Part shown: piece after piece, positions 45,895 through 60,359 of the stretch | Position numbering within the stretch: the first letter of the stretch is position 1 | Layout: the number at the start of each line of letters is the position of its first letter | Source: Sinotaia quadrata | Taxonomy: Eukaryota; Mollusca; Gastropoda; Architaenioglossa; Viviparidae | Direction of reading: 5' to 3' | Length of the DNA: 64,000 bases | Assembly: GCA_028829895.1 (NCBI GenBank) | Contig: CM054183.1 | Coordinates: 71,953,071-72,017,070, forward strand | The notes under the pieces: generated by a model | The model's database searches: none | What the model saw: only the letters and a program-made list of their open reading frames with translations | What the model was told of the DNA's origin: nothing | Made by a program: the position numbers and the translations under genes

Positions 45895-46690
45895 TTAAAA
45901 CATTTTTTAAATAGCAAACCTGCTCAATGTATACCTGTTTGATCCTTGAAATAGCAAGCAAATCTGCTCAATGTATACCTGTTTGGTCCTTGAAATAGTA
46001 AGCATTGCATACTTTTGTCCCTAAAACAAAGCAAGAAGCATAATGTATGTTGTTTGCCGGTTTCCTCTTTGTTGAGTTATGCTCTTGGTGAATTGTATCT
46101 GTATAACTTGTGTTAAGATTTTTATAATCACTTCCCTGTTCAGATTTTAAAAACAAAACAAACCTTTTTATTTCTCTGGGCAACATTTTTATAACCAAAT
46201 CAGATGGTAGAGAGAGAGAGAAATGATTAAAGATTTATTAAACAAGCTTGATCTAATTATCTCTTCATAAATATAAGTTTCTAGGGATTAGTTACAAATA
46301 AATATTACTATCATTTCAATAGAACCCTTTAATGGCAAATAGGTGTGTAATTAATAAAAATAACTATTTATATTCACATCTTTTAATGATTATAAAAGCT
46401 AGGGATTGATGGAAGCTAGGCACTTTAATTGTTTTAAAAAGAAAAAGATACCACTGAATTGGGCAAAATACAGTGTAACTGACATTTTTTATTGGTTCAG
46501 CATATGATCAGATCACTTTATTTTGGACTCTCCATATTAAAGCATTGGCCACTAAAAATAGTGTATTACTGGGTTCACATGTATAGTTCACCATAGGATA
46601 GATTCCCCTTACAAAAATAATGTTTACTGTTGATAAGAGCTGGCCACTAAAAACAGTGTATTACTGGGTTCACATTATATATACACCATA
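45895..46690 (+). repeat. Two short local duplicates
   Basis: Near 45905-46005 a block with CTGCTCAATGTATACCTGTTTG and CCTTGAAATAG occurs twice about 54 bases apart. Near 46547-46690 a block with TGGCCACTAAAAA-AGTGTATTACTGGG and ACCATAGGAT occurs twice about 93 bases apart. Both look like local tandem duplications. Confidence 0.75.
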
Positions 46691-49438
46691 GGATGGAGTC
46701 TCTGGAACATTAATACAAAGTGAGGGTTCATTGTGTTGCATTACTTTTTGTTTGATTTGGGGGCCATTATTGCATCATATATTGAATGCAAACTTTTCAA
46801 CATGTTCACACATACTTTTTCCACAGCTTATGTAATGTCATTTAGATAGCCATAATATATGCATTTATTATCAGTGTTAATAATGAAAGCTTTTACCAAT
46901 TTATCTGTAATTTGAAAAACTAGATGCCAACTAAAAAAATATAGATAGCAAGACTATTGCCTTGGCATAGATACATTTATTTATTCACACATATATATGA
47001 TGTAATGTAAATATTTACTGCATAGTAACCTCACGAGTCATTTTAACATTAAAGCATATTTCATTCCAATATATAGAGCTGGATAATTTTTCTGAAAAAA
47101 AAAAACACCATTGAGTAAAATAGACACCAAGCATAATTTTAAATTGCCATACCTTGACAAATACTGAGTTTGTCAAGATGTGTTTGATTGTTGTCGTCCC
47201 TTTGCAGACCATTGCCACCATTTGGAAACAAACAGAAATGTTCTACTTTTTTCCTTCTCATCCTCCTAGCATTTGAATGTCAGGATGAGTTTTATTGCAT
47301 AACACATATACCTACATTAGTTTTGACAGCAGTTCTTTTTAATTTCCTGCACTTAAAATGTGACTAATTTAATTGATTTTATTTGTAACACTATTTGAAT
47401 TAAATTATAAAAATAAATTAAAAATGGAAAAAAATATGTTATAAATTTACATAGGCACTGTATTTTCCTTATATTATTTACTAAAAAAGAAACATTTTAT
47501 AAAGTTTGTCAGATTAATCAGAAGTAGGTTTTGAGTGTCCTTATTCTCATTTTGATTTATTTAGTCAGATGTTTATAATGCATAATTTTATTAATGGTCA
47601 CAATATTTGAATTTTAATAAACATTCTGTATTTATATTAAGATAAAATATGTATTTTTATAATTTTCTCCTCAATAATCAAGTACAATACACAGTTAAAG
47701 ACTTCAACATTTTGTGCTGTTCAGCAGCATGTTGTAACTTTCCTTTTTCTGTAGTGGCAGTAAGTGTATTATACATTTAAAAAAAAAAAAAGATTATATT
47801 TATAGTCGGTCTGTACTGAAATGGTCTACCTCAGAGCACTATATGCACTGTTTAAAAAAAAATAATTGTTATAGTGTTTTCATAATAACTATAAAGAACT
47901 GACAAGAAAAAAATGAATAGTTTTGTAAGTGAACTTTACCATCATTTCAAATTAACTTTCAATAGCACTTCTTAGCATGGAATACTTCATGAAAAGAATT
48001 GAAATTCTGCAGAAATATCTTTGGGAAAAAAAAACAACCCCAAACTGATTTGTCCTCTTTTGTTAATATTTAATAGTTGTAATGCCTGTCATGAACTGTA
48101 TACCTGGACATTCCAGTTTAATTTAAAAGTTATTTATTAAAGCTTGTTTGTAAATTGATGAAAGAAAAATCATAGTTTTATATTAAATGTTTATCTGAAT
48201 TAATGTATGATTGCTAATTTTACATTCTTTTATTTGACAGCATTATTTCACAACTATCCAGTCACAACAGTAATAAACAAACTTTTATGCTGTAAATCTA
48301 AAACATTCTCTCTTTTAATGTTTATGTTATCAAAACATACAAAAATAAATAGAAATAATATAACTTGATCATGATGCCTTTTGTTTCATTATATTTAAGG
48401 ATTATATTTGGAATAAACTCAGTAGGTTTTATGAATATTTTTCTTTACTGTTGAAAGAATAAAGCAACAGTAGGTGATATGAAGACTCTATACTTGAAGA
48501 ATTTTTAAGTAATAAACCCTTTATTTTCATTGTCAGATGTGTGCACATCACTTTTATTTTTCATATTTAAACAAGGTTATTTTACAGTCATAATTTTTGT
48601 CAAATACTTGTGTTTAAATCATGCAGGTGGATCACAAGTAGTTTATTGCATTGGGTCATTGTGCATTATACTTTCTTCTTTTGTTACCAGACACTAGCAC
48701 CAGAGGTTACTTTGTAAAACCAGTCTTAAGTTGTGAGCTATACAAACCGTAACCAGATTACTGTAGGAAATCTAACATAATGTATATTTTAATTGATTTT
48801 TCACAAACCATTAAGAGGGGCTTTATAATCCTTTTGGCCTGAAAGTTTTCTTACACCTTTTGAAACCAAAAATCTCACCATTATTTTGATAATCCAAAAT
48901 AAACACCAACAAAGTCAACTTGCATACTACTGTTTTATTTACCACGATGACTATAGTAAACATAACCATGACAAATTGGTTAGTACATCAGTAGAAGTTC
49001 ATATGATGTTAACATATCATGTTTTCAAATCATGCCCCTGAAAAATATTGAGTGTTTTGTTAAAAATTAAAGCGTCCATCACTGAAAGTAGTCATTCTTT
49101 CCAGAAAAATGGGTAAGTAACTCTTAAACTAAATTTATTTATATTATACTCATGTTAAGTTTAATTTAATAATGGTTTAATATTATTTATTGAAAGGCAT
49201 AATTATTATGCATGTTCCCTAGAAAGTACCAAGACATGCAAGCGCTTTGAAAATGTTCAATAACCTATGTATTGTTTCATAGAATGAGTTTATTAGTAGC
49301 AGTACATCAATTGAGACCCAACTCATTGTGTGGGTGTGGGTTTGCTACCTACAAAAAACTATATCCCATGAATCTGTTTCAGGTAATCAGTAATACTGAC
49401 ATTACAAGAAAAAGGTAGGCACAACCAAATGCTTGCAC

Positions 49439-49465
49439 ATCAGCACATTGTTGCAATGTGCTGAT
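49439..49465. repeat. Short perfect hairpin
   Basis: ATCAGCACATTG at 49439-49450 and its exact reverse complement at 49454-49465 are separated by TTG. The 12-bp stem is GC-balanced and stands out in an AT-rich region. No function is assigned. Confidence 0.9.
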
Positions 49466-52400
49466 ATTTGACCGTTAGTTTAAAGTGTGATTCGGAAAAG
49501 TGTTTATGCTATCATTACCCTAGTAACTGTCTCTTTTTAAATTTACAATGGATACTTATTTTGACATGTCAGTTTTCTTCTTGCATGAACTTTTTAGATG
49601 TTTATTGGACATTAAAATGTAATTTCTTTTTTTTTTTTTTAAATGAGAAACAAAAAATGAAATCCATTTATAATAAGTGCAAATATTTATAGGCTATTCA
49701 AAGTTTCTACATATTTTGAAACTGCAATTTTGACAATAATTTATTTAAGGGCACATTTGTCTTTTTTTTTGAAAGAACTATTTGAAGAACAGAAAATCTT
49801 CACATTGATTCTTTAGACCATTTTTTTTTTTTTGGTATCACAGAGCTTGGCAGCAAAATCTAAGTATAAATCCAAGATAAAATTTCTTTATTCAAAATTA
49901 TTTTTTTAGAAATAGCACAAAAGAGAAATAATGAAAGAAAATGAAGAAACTGCCAAACACAAGGAGCCCTTACCTAAATCTTTGCTAGATTGAAATCTTT
50001 TGAGATATCACATTTTGCATATTTGCAAAATATGTTATTTATTTCAATAAACCAGCAGAGGTCATAAGTACCCAGAATCAATTATGTACCTGTATTAGTT
50101 CTAAATGACATGTAGATTTTACAAATTTGACCTTATACCATGTTATATTCCTCACATTCTGACAAAAGTATCAACTCTTATGGAATAGAATGGAATCCTC
50201 TCCATGTTGACCAAAGCTCACAACTGGATTTGAGTACTGAACAGTCAACAAATCAATCACCAGAATTAATTTTTCACTAAACAATGTGGATGTTTAGGAA
50301 ATCACTTAAAAGAATTTAAGATATTTTAAATTATATATTTTTAAATATAAATTCCATAACATTTGTGTGTATCAGAAGTTTCATTTAAAAATTTTATGAA
50401 TAGCTATACATGCATGAAAAAAAACAGTTCAAGTAAATTTCCTTATCAAACTTAAACTGCATTCAAGATGCATGCATATATTAGTTTTCTGTGGCATGAC
50501 TTTTGCTCTGTATATTGCTTTTTTACAGAGTCCAGAAATACCATAAGAATGTAATGGTGGCAGAGAAAAAGTCAACTGTGTAGCAAAGCTGAATGTTTTG
50601 TGTATATTTTAATACTGTGGACTTCTGTGCCTTTGATATCAGCTTTTGGCTACATACCAGATTTTAAAAAAAAATTCCCCATGTTATAGATGATTAAGTG
50701 TGTTTCAGTTACACAATCATGAATCAGAGACATACAGCTTAATAATGTATACTAGTAAATTGCTACCCATATTGTTACATATGATTGAAGGGTTTTGAGT
50801 TACTCATGAAATGTTTGTTACAGTTAGATTTGTATTAAATGTGAAATATTTTTTGGTTACATTTTGAACTTAATAATACTTTTGCTATTGATGTGCTAAT
50901 ACCTATCTATTGAAAATTTACAACCATTGTTTAACTCAAAATAATCATGTCTTGATATTATATTATCAACACAGCACTCTTGGATCTTACTACAATTTTT
51001 TAATGAGGAATGCTGCAACACCCACCACCCCACCCCAGCCAAACTGCTGACATTATTATACCATGGCTGACAGTTAAACAGTTGAGACAATAACTCTTCT
51101 TATTTCATTAGTAATGTGGTTGTACTAGTTAGGTATATGTTGACATTCATTATCGTACCATATCATCCACCATTCTTTTTCCTATTTTGTGTGTGTGTGT
51201 GTGCCTGGGGTGGTGGGGATAGTGGTGGGGTTAAAAATATTCAAGCAGTTACATGTTTTGCTTCTTTTGTGAATGTATGAGCAAATTATGATAAACCCAT
51301 GTTGAGCTCATTCAAAATGGACACTGTATGCCAAAGACACTTGGAATTAAATGACACTAGTTTTATTATGCAGGAAGCAAGGCAAATGCTTTGGTTTTTT
51401 TAAACAATAACCACATATTTGGTTAAACACACCCCCCCCCAAAAAAAAAACAACAAAAATTAAAACACACACACACAAAAACCCTTCTTTAAAAAAGAAA
51501 TTCCCTATCTGTTTTAAAAATGAAACCTAGTTAACATTTTGAGTAATCATTAAAATTAGTTTGTGCTTTATCGTTTATCTTTCTGTTTGAAAGAGATGTG
51601 AGTCTTCATTGTATTTCTGTAAAATATACTACTTTTTAAATAAAGTAGGACCATTTTGAATGTAATGTGAGCAAGTTAATGTATTGAATACTGATATTAT
51701 TTGCACTGTATGATTCATGAGATGAATGTATCTTGTGACTAACAGGTTTTCCATTAAAGGGGAAGCAGGGATAATAATACATGTAATTATTAACATGCTG
51801 CAAAGCATAATGTACACAAGAATGTGTGATTGTGAGAATGTGTTAAAAATCAATGCTGCTTTTGGAACAGATAACTGATGTCTTTTGAGTTCGTGTTTTG
51901 TATGTATTTTAGCTATTTAAAAGTGCAGATATTTTCAGCCTATATCAGACTATTAAAATATAACTGAAATACAAATGTGTTGTTTTGATGTTTGAATTTG
52001 TCAATTCTCCTGCTGTTTCAAGAGAAGATAAGCCTTTCTAGCACAAAGACAGACAAGGTAATTTCTATACAAATATTTTATTGCAAATTGTGTTTGTTGC
52101 ACCACAATCTACCTTTTGTCTTTGTTCATGGACCTTTGAGCTGTGATGTTGAGATCCAGTGCTACACAGATGAAGGGGGAACCAAAATATATATACACAC
52201 ACACACACACACATACATACACACACAAAGGAAAAAATATACCCGCCACCTGCAGAGTACCTGAGAGTCAAAGTGATGCACATCACAGTGCTATATTATC
52301 ATGAGTTTTAAAAAAATGATGGTGCATTAGAAGAGTGCTTTTTTTTTCTTTAAAGGCTCCCAATGCCTTCATTTAAGCCAGTAAAACATTTAATACATAC

Positions 52401-54044
52401 AAATATACAGATTTCATTCTTGCTTCAAGCCACCCATGCTCAATAGCACATTTGACCAGACTGTAGCAATTGTTATACAAAGTGTAAGATGGCTTGAGAA
52501 TAAAATTAAAAAGCAAACCAAGTTACTGTTCTATAATTACTAGAATATGCAAATGTAAAAAAATGTCAATGCTGTGATAATGAAGATGCAAATTACTGTG
52601 CTTAACATCTATTTACAGATGCAGATTGGTGTCCACATAATGACAGAGACCTAATCACAGTTTGCAAGCAGTTGGGGCACATACATGTTACATGGATTGA
52701 ATTTTTTAACATATATGTATTTTAATCCATCACCAGTAAAGTGTTTACAAATTAGTAGTAAAACTGTGATCTTTGAATGACTAGAAAAAATTAAATCTAA
52801 TGGTACATTTGAGGTACACATTCTTATAAGTAAAATTAAACCATTTTCTATAGCTGACTTAAGCCAAAGGCAAGATGCATAGTTTAAAATATATATATAT
52901 ATTCTTGTGATGGTTGGGAGGGACAGAAGAGAGAAATCACATCAGGATATCTTTTTTAAATACTGCTTTTTTTTTTGTGGTATGTATGAAAACAATAAAA
53001 AGGAGAAAAACACCGACTTGTGCCCTTTGTTATATATCTTCAAAATAAATTTACCTGTGTAAGATAAAGATTTTCTATGGTGTTTCACTAATTTTTCCCT
53101 ACAAAAACAATTATTTAAAAAAGAAAATAAAGATTATTACATTAACCCTCTGTGAAAAGTAATATCACTTACCAGTAAACAATTTGCAAGAAGTAGGTCT
53201 AAAGCCAGTGGCATAAATTCATGATATATAATGAGCAATGCTAATAAAACAAAAATAAAAAGACAAGCAAATTCCAAACGAAACAAAAAAGTACAGGTAT
53301 TGGTAACTCCACAGACATTTTTAAGAAATGTGAATTACAAGCATACAAATAAAGTGAAACTTTATAGACCACATTTGTCTAGTATCAGGTCTGGAAAATC
53401 AAGTAATTATGTTCATGAAGTGCTGAAAAGACCAGAGGGAGATGGCAAAGAGCTGCAAAGCTTTTGTTTTTGACAAAGAAAAAGCAAACAAGGAAAATTA
53501 ATAGTACCCAGAATACTGTTATAACTGTACTGGAGGGAATAGTTTCTTGTTCTGCAAGAGTTGTCTTCCAGGTACAAAATTATATTTGAAACTTATGTTT
53601 CAATCACAATGCTAGTTGAATTTTATACTGGTACAGCTTTTAAATAACTGGAACATCAAGTAGACAAACTTTAAATCACTAATTAAAACAGAGACAATAG
53701 TCTTAAACCATAATACTAAATGAAACATTACTTGTGTTTTCAAGAAGAGCACTTTAAAAATACATGACCAAGAAAGCTCTCTACAAAGCACCCCTTAGCC
53801 AAAATAATTCAACAGAATGAGCAATTTTTAGCCTGCACGTATCAAATAGAAAGAGAGCTATTTATAGCTTGTTCATGTACAAACAATGAAAATTATTTTA
53901 TTCCTCATCTAACCTCATAGCCATTTCAATACGAAACAGGACAAATTTTATAGTGATTTTTACTTAAACATAAATACAAGGTCTGATTTATCTTGTCCAC
54001 TCAGCCACAGTTGAGTCAACTGACCTTAGTGAGTCAGTAAGATA

Positions 54045-54375
54045 TCTAGCAGCAACTCTTTACCTCAATTGACCAACAACAGACCCACCAGCAAAAGTTA
54101 CTTTCTAACTAGCAACAGATCTATCAGGAAAAAGTACTTTATAAGTAGCAAGAGACATATCAGCAAATCTTGTATTTAACCGGCACAGATCTAATAGCAA
54201 ATCTTACCTCATTTAAACAGCAACAGGCCTGTAGGCAAAACTCTGACCTCGTTTAACTGGCATAGATCTAACAGCAACTCTTACCACATGAAACCAGCCA
54301 AAAAAAAACGTATCAGCAACTGTTAGTGTTCTAACTAGAACAATGATCTATCAGCAACCTTACTTGCATCTTACC
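54045..54375. repeat. Diverged tandem repeat, unit about 40 bp
   Basis: Blocks resembling AACAGATCTATCAGCAAATC followed by TTACCTCATTTAAC recur about eight times. Homology is clear but diverged (CAACAGACCCACCAGCAAAA, CACAGATCTAATAGCAAATC). No coding meaning is evident on either strand. Confidence 0.75.
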
Positions 54376-55356
54376 AGCCACATGTAAAATTACTAATTTA
54401 ATGAAATTATTAATTATTTATGGTAATGACAATGAAAATTTTCCTGCTTTCATTTAAACAGTGAACCAACCTGGTTCAAATCAATGAGTACCATTTTAAC
54501 AGATGTTTCCAAATTTTAATACAATTGTGTAATGAATAGCTTCTGTACTTGTACAAGAGTAAGATAGCATTATTTTACTAAAACAGAAACAGAATATTAC
54601 AAAATTGTACATTACAGCAGAAGCAAGTGCATACAATTTTCATAAAGAAATAATTTTTACTGGTCTTAAGAGATTTTTAATAAATTGTTTACTATGTTCA
54701 CAATAGAAATCAGAGAAAAGTATACTGATGTTATACACATATTCACACAATAAACACTGCTTTATAGTAATCACTACAAAAACAATATACCACTCAAAAT
54801 AAAACTCAGAGTAAAATATCAAATTACTACAAGCTGAAACCTCTCAGGTCTGTTACACATTATATTAAAGTATCATACAAATGTTATATGACATGAAACA
54901 AAAGGTCAGCAAGCATTTTTGTAATTGTTTTTCTTTTACATAAAGTCAACACAGTAGAAAAGTGTTCACCAAAACAAATAGTTCTAAAGAAAAAAAAATC
55001 AAAACATATGCAACATGGTTTACATATCTTGGGATAAAAAGGAATTACAATCACAATGTACAGGTTATATATTCGGTCCCAGGACCTGCAGGCAATGTAC
55101 ATCAGGACTGGTCTTGAACATCAGTAGGATATGGCAAAACAAACAATGATTGTAAAATTTGGGGCCCAGTTGCTGAAGGTGAAAGTGATAAATGCATAGA
55201 TTGGAATGATGGACACAATCAGCACAAATGGCAAATGAACCATAAAGTGCATAGCACTGGCACGAGTGTGGGGTGGTGTGTTTATGTACACACAATAACT
55301 GACCTTCGTTGTTTGCTGGACTAATCATCATGAAGCCCAAGCAGCAAAAAGGAATA

Positions 55357-55572
55357 CAGGGTGTCCCAAATTATCTTTACAACTTCTGCCCAATATAAAA
55401 AGTCAATTGGGAATAGAAATACTGGGATTGAATACATGTACCAAGTTTTGAAAAGTTTACTCAATTTTTTCCCCTACATATCTTCATTCCTCCCTTTTCA
55501 GTCACAATGAATCCACAGTGTGTTGAGTGGTTTATTCAAACAAAATCTGATACACATCCATGGAAGGTTTAG
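55357..55572 (+). mobile_element. Possible mariner/IS630-type transposon 5' fragment
   Basis: The block starts CAGGGTGTCCCAAAT, typical of the ends of some Tc1/mariner-related elements. About 150 bases later an ATG at 55507 opens 21 codons (MNPQCVEWFIQTKSD and on to TAG at 55570-55572). C-V-x-W/E-F-x-x-T-K-S resembles the N-terminal helix-turn-helix segment of such transposases. Nothing recognisable follows, so if real it is a 5' fragment. Confidence 0.4.
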
Positions 55573-58424
55573 AATTTGTTACAACTTTATTAAAACTAAA
55601 CTTTTTGGATTTTGTGTCAAAATTTTCTTGACTGGTAATTCTGTATATTAGTAAACATTTCATTTAGTATCAAAGTTATAAATGTAATTTCTGGACACCA
55701 TGTAATTAAATTTTGTATTAAACCTAAAATAAACTCAAAAGACCACTATACTTGTGTACCATATTAACAGCATTTTTGACAAACTATGGTACAATCAATA
55801 TTAGTAGGGTAAGTGGTAAAGTCACAGATGAAACAAATATGCCTCTCACTGTTCATTTGATTTGTTGTCATACAGGTTTTTAGCACCTAATTGTGTTTTA
55901 CTTTAAAACAAGAAAATTAAAATAAAATATATCTGCTCTAAAATAAATGAAAAAAAATCAGAAATCCTTTTAATTTTCAGGTGTGTGTGTGTGTGGGGGG
56001 GGGGAATGAGGAGGAAGTGATATTTTATAAAAATATACAATACCAAATATAACTATACACGTTATGAAAAGGTATTATAGCAAACAAAACTATGTATAAA
56101 CTGTAAACATTAGAAATAAATTCTACACAGTTTTGCAGAAAAGATGAAAGATATGATGGTACTACAAAAAAAGCAATGGGTCAAGGAAACACTGGCTGAT
56201 TAGGACACCAATATCTTGCAAATGTCTTTTACTTTTAAGACATAACACATTACATTCCTATTGTAAGCCATAGCTTGGGATATCATTACAATGCAGGTTT
56301 TGTAAACTCTTGTGCACAACTGATATACCTGCCTAGGAATACCTGTGTGCCATGCTCCTATAATGTAGTATCATCAAAACAGTTTGCACTGTTAATGCAT
56401 ATACTAGTATTTTGCTAACAATTATGTTAGTTTGTAATAATAATCATTACTTCACAAAAAGAAAAACCTTATCTAAACAGGCCAGTTTCGAATATATAAA
56501 TATGGGGTACAAAAATGAATCCATGCTGACTACTTAATTAATATTAACTATTGATATAACTAAAAAGATAATGTGATATTTGAGTTAATGGGGAAATGTC
56601 TCAAATAGTAATCAGGAATCCTTTATCAAGCTGGTTCTCAAAAGAGTTTGAAACTGAAATCAAATAGTCAGTTTTTAGTTATTTCCAATTAGTAGAATAC
56701 TAAATAAATTACATTAAGACTCTAGTACTTAAACTAAACTGATTAATCTGGCAGATATGATTTAGTTATGATTTAAAATTATTATTAAATGGGCTAATGT
56801 TCAAAATTTCAATTAAACAGAAGTTTGAATTTTAAACTCTGTGATGCAAATGCAATTTTTATACCTACATGTGAGGTATATATAATATAAAATATAACAT
56901 AAATTCTCATTATCAATTTGTCAATTACATTATACATGCACTTTTTATATGGGGGAAAAGTGCTAATGTAAACTCTTATTTAAATGGCACTCTTGCTATA
57001 ACAGTGTACAGAAAATCTATGCATTACAATGTACAGCATCTTTATATCTGGTACTCTGTACAACTAATTTGATGAGTAATGCACTTTTGAGTTTGGTACT
57101 TGGTATGTTGAAAAATGCACTTAGCTTGGTACTTCATAAAACTACACGGTGTGTTGGCAATTTAGAAAACAAAATGTCAAGGTCTTTTTAAGAAGTGAGT
57201 ATTATATTTATAATATTCAAGGGCCACCACTAAAGTTTGAAAATACAAAATTGGTTACAATAATAACTATAACATTATACTTTAGCTGCATATAAATTAA
57301 GATAATGGAAGCAAATTTAATATCAATATACAATACTCTGCAATAACTGTTAGCATAATGAATTCTTGTTTGAAGTGCTAGACTGTGCAACACATTCCAA
57401 CACACATACTTTGAACTTAAATAACTTTAAAAAAAGTCTTCATATAAATTCATAAAACTTTCACCATTTTTAGGTGAGTAGATATAAATATATAAGTATA
57501 TTTGAATACTTTTAATGGTTATATAAATAATTAAATGACTGTTAAAAATAAATGAGAAGGATAACTTCTGATCAATTTTATGCCTATAAGGCTTATCATA
57601 TGTGTATAATTTTGAATTTTACATGTTTTCAGTTTTTGTAAGAGTATATAGAACATAAGTTTTTAATGAATTATTATCTCAATCATATACAAGTTAAAAT
57701 CTTAAATACAATATAGAAGAACGATGACAACCTATTGCTACAGTCAACTATATCATAACATACTCTAATCTAATAAAGTTGTGATAATTTAAAATTCATT
57801 ATGATGAACGTAGCAATTGCCTATATCCATAACAGAAGTTTGAAGAATGGTGAATGGTCTTCAAATAAAGACAAACATAATTCTTTAGTTTAGATTCATG
57901 TACTAAAAAAAAATGTTTAAGGAATATATTTCAATATGCAGTAATGCAACAAAAGTATCTGCTCAAAAGCTATGCTTTTAACTTTTGAAAGATATTTTCA
58001 AACCTGAAAACACTAAACATAAATATGGGATTTCCTATTTTTGACTTTATTTTTCAATACAGTTCACAAAATGCTTCAAACAATTATTTATCATAATAAA
58101 ACACCATTCTATCTTATTTTAAAGGAAATCAAATCTGAAGGTTACGGTCATTTAAAAATCTGAAATCCATGACTGTAATTATACAATCTTCAGAGATCAT
58201 AAAGTGTCTTATAATTTTTTATGAATTTAGAAGATCCAAAACTGCCATTATCTTGACATTTGATTCCTCATCATATGGCTGTCTATTTCTCCAGTTACTT
58301 TTATAAATTCCCCAAATTCTTTATTTGGTTTAGTAATATGCAAATAATTTCTTTAATGAGTTAATTGGCAGTCTAAAAATCATAATAAACCCCCAAAATC
58401 AAACTGCACAAGGAAAATATTTTT

Positions 58425-58832
58425 CTGAGCTGACCGAACAACAATATTCAAAATGGCTACTATTCTTGAAAAGAAGTTTTATGAAAAGAAAAATTATGTT
58501 GTATATTAGTTATAGTTTCCCGTAGTGCTCCAAATTGTGATTCTCAGTTCCTATCACAGGCTTCTGAATAACATACCAGAAATAACCATGGTGAATGGTA
58601 AAATATTGAAAACTTAAGTGATGATTGTAATATGAATTGCAAATTGTTTTTACAGCATTTCATTACAAATAAATAGGTTTATGCAAACTGGAGTGGGATG
58701 TTTCTTTAAAAATCAAGAACTTTTCAACTAAGGATTAAAAGGCAAATTCAAGTGCTTTTTAAGGACAAAATAAAATTCAAGTACTTTTCAAAATGGTTCT
58801 CATTTTTCAAGGAATTTTTTTGCTACAAACCC
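58425..58832 (-). repeat. Interspersed repeat, copy B (relative at 11550-12005)
   Basis: On the minus strand, CAGGGTTTGTAGC near 58832 is followed by the AAAGTACTTGAATTTTATTTTG, GGAGCACTAC and AAGAATAGTAGCCATTTTGA blocks in the same order as at 11550-12005. The copies differ by scattered substitutions and small gaps. It is a non-coding dispersed repeat, possibly a non-autonomous hAT-type element judging by the CAGGG end. Confidence 0.75.
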
Positions 58833-60359
58833 TGAACTAGTATGGTGAGTAATGCGCTAAAGTATTTACTCTTCTTATAGCTATGATTAGCTGTTTATTT
58901 TATTTTTCCATGACAGTGCATATTGATATTGCTTGTTCAGAACCAGTTATTGCTGTATATAATGGCTTATTTAAAAGAACAGTATATTCAAATTCCCAAG
59001 TGAGGCAGATAATTAAGCAAAAGAGGAAAAAGTTACTTACCAACAATATAATAACGAGTGCCTCACTATATATTAGAAATAAATAGAACTGTTCCTTGCC
59101 ATTAAAATTTTACAGAAAATTAAAATATCCCATGTTGTTATATAATGGAACTGTCCCCTACTATCTAACTCTAAGATCTACAAGACACTAATTGTAAAAT
59201 TACAAAAAGGTCACTTGCCCATTATATAAATTTTTAAAAAATAACAAGAAAAAAAAAACATGTTTCCTGTCAAAGCAACCCAAAATTTAGAAACAATAAA
59301 TTTAAATACAAGGATGTTTTTAACAACATAATAATTATATACTTTTGTACATGGGAAATTGTTTTTGAAAATATAATGTTAAAGAAATGTGTTAAATCAT
59401 ATGTATAAATGTTTGTGTATCTGATAAATAGTTCACTCTTTATAAATACTGATTGGTTATAACTTGTATCATTTTGTTGCTTCCACAGTTTTTAAAATTC
59501 AAACAATAAAAATATCTTTGAAAATATGCCTGGATAGTCATCAAGGAGTGAAAAGAAGCAATGCTTAGAGAAATAATTCTAATTGCAAATTTGATTGTTT
59601 TCATTATTTAATTTTAATGCTTATTACAATTATATATAATTTATTACAAATAACTTTTCTTTTCACATACTTTTTCTACTTACATCTTTTTCTTTTCTTA
59701 TATAAATTTTAAAATCATTTGAAAATATTTTATTTTCTTGCTAATATCTTTTAAATAGATTCTGAACATCTGAATAATCTCTTTAATATATGTTTGCAAA
59801 TTATATCCAAACCAATTTAAGCTTTAAAAAACCCCGAATTAAACATTTTTATATTTTTTTTTAATTTAAGCCTTGCACCTATGTTGAGTACAAGTACAAA
59901 AAAGAAAAAAGTCTGGTGAAAAAAAAGAGTTACCATTACATTTATATTTACAATAAATGCAATCATTTAAAATGTAAAACTCAAACTTTTTCAAAAATCT
60001 ATATGCTTATCCCAAAATCCAAGTACTTTTCAATGATTTCAAATGACATACCAAATTTTAAGAACTGTCCAAGAATGTAAATTTGAACTTTACTACGTCT
60101 GCCTCAAACACCATTCCCATAATACTAACCCTTCTTAGTCTGCAAAGTCAAAATAAAACAGGAAGACTATGTAAAACCTCTAATCAGACAATTTTCTGTT
60201 TGGGAAAATTCTGACTTAACTAATTTCTGCAAATACCAGAACTTTCACCTACAGTTTCATCATGATATGATGTCAATTTTTGTTGACAATAATTATATTC
60301 ACTAGAGAGCACCATAACACAAAAATACACATGACAACAAGCAAAAAAGTTTGAGAACT

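Larger units (their letters stand above)
40101..52000. other. Gene-poor stretch downstream of the kinase, first part
   Basis: No protein family, tRNA or rRNA was recognised. The + strand is visibly T-rich in homopolymer runs, as in a long sense-strand 3' UTR. It contains tandem repeats (42925-43230; duplicates near 45900-46005 and 46550-46690), a small perfect hairpin (49439-49465), and C/A/GT low-complexity runs near 51189-51203 and 51430-51480. Short open frames throughout are consistent with chance. Whether it is extended 3' UTR or intergenic cannot be decided here. Confidence 0.5.

Noticed and set aside
55065..55340. Minus-strand frames, one of them hydrophobic and resembling membrane segments
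   Set aside because: No start, domain or splice context was convincing. T-rich minus-strand sequence yields Phe/Ile/Val-rich peptides by chance.
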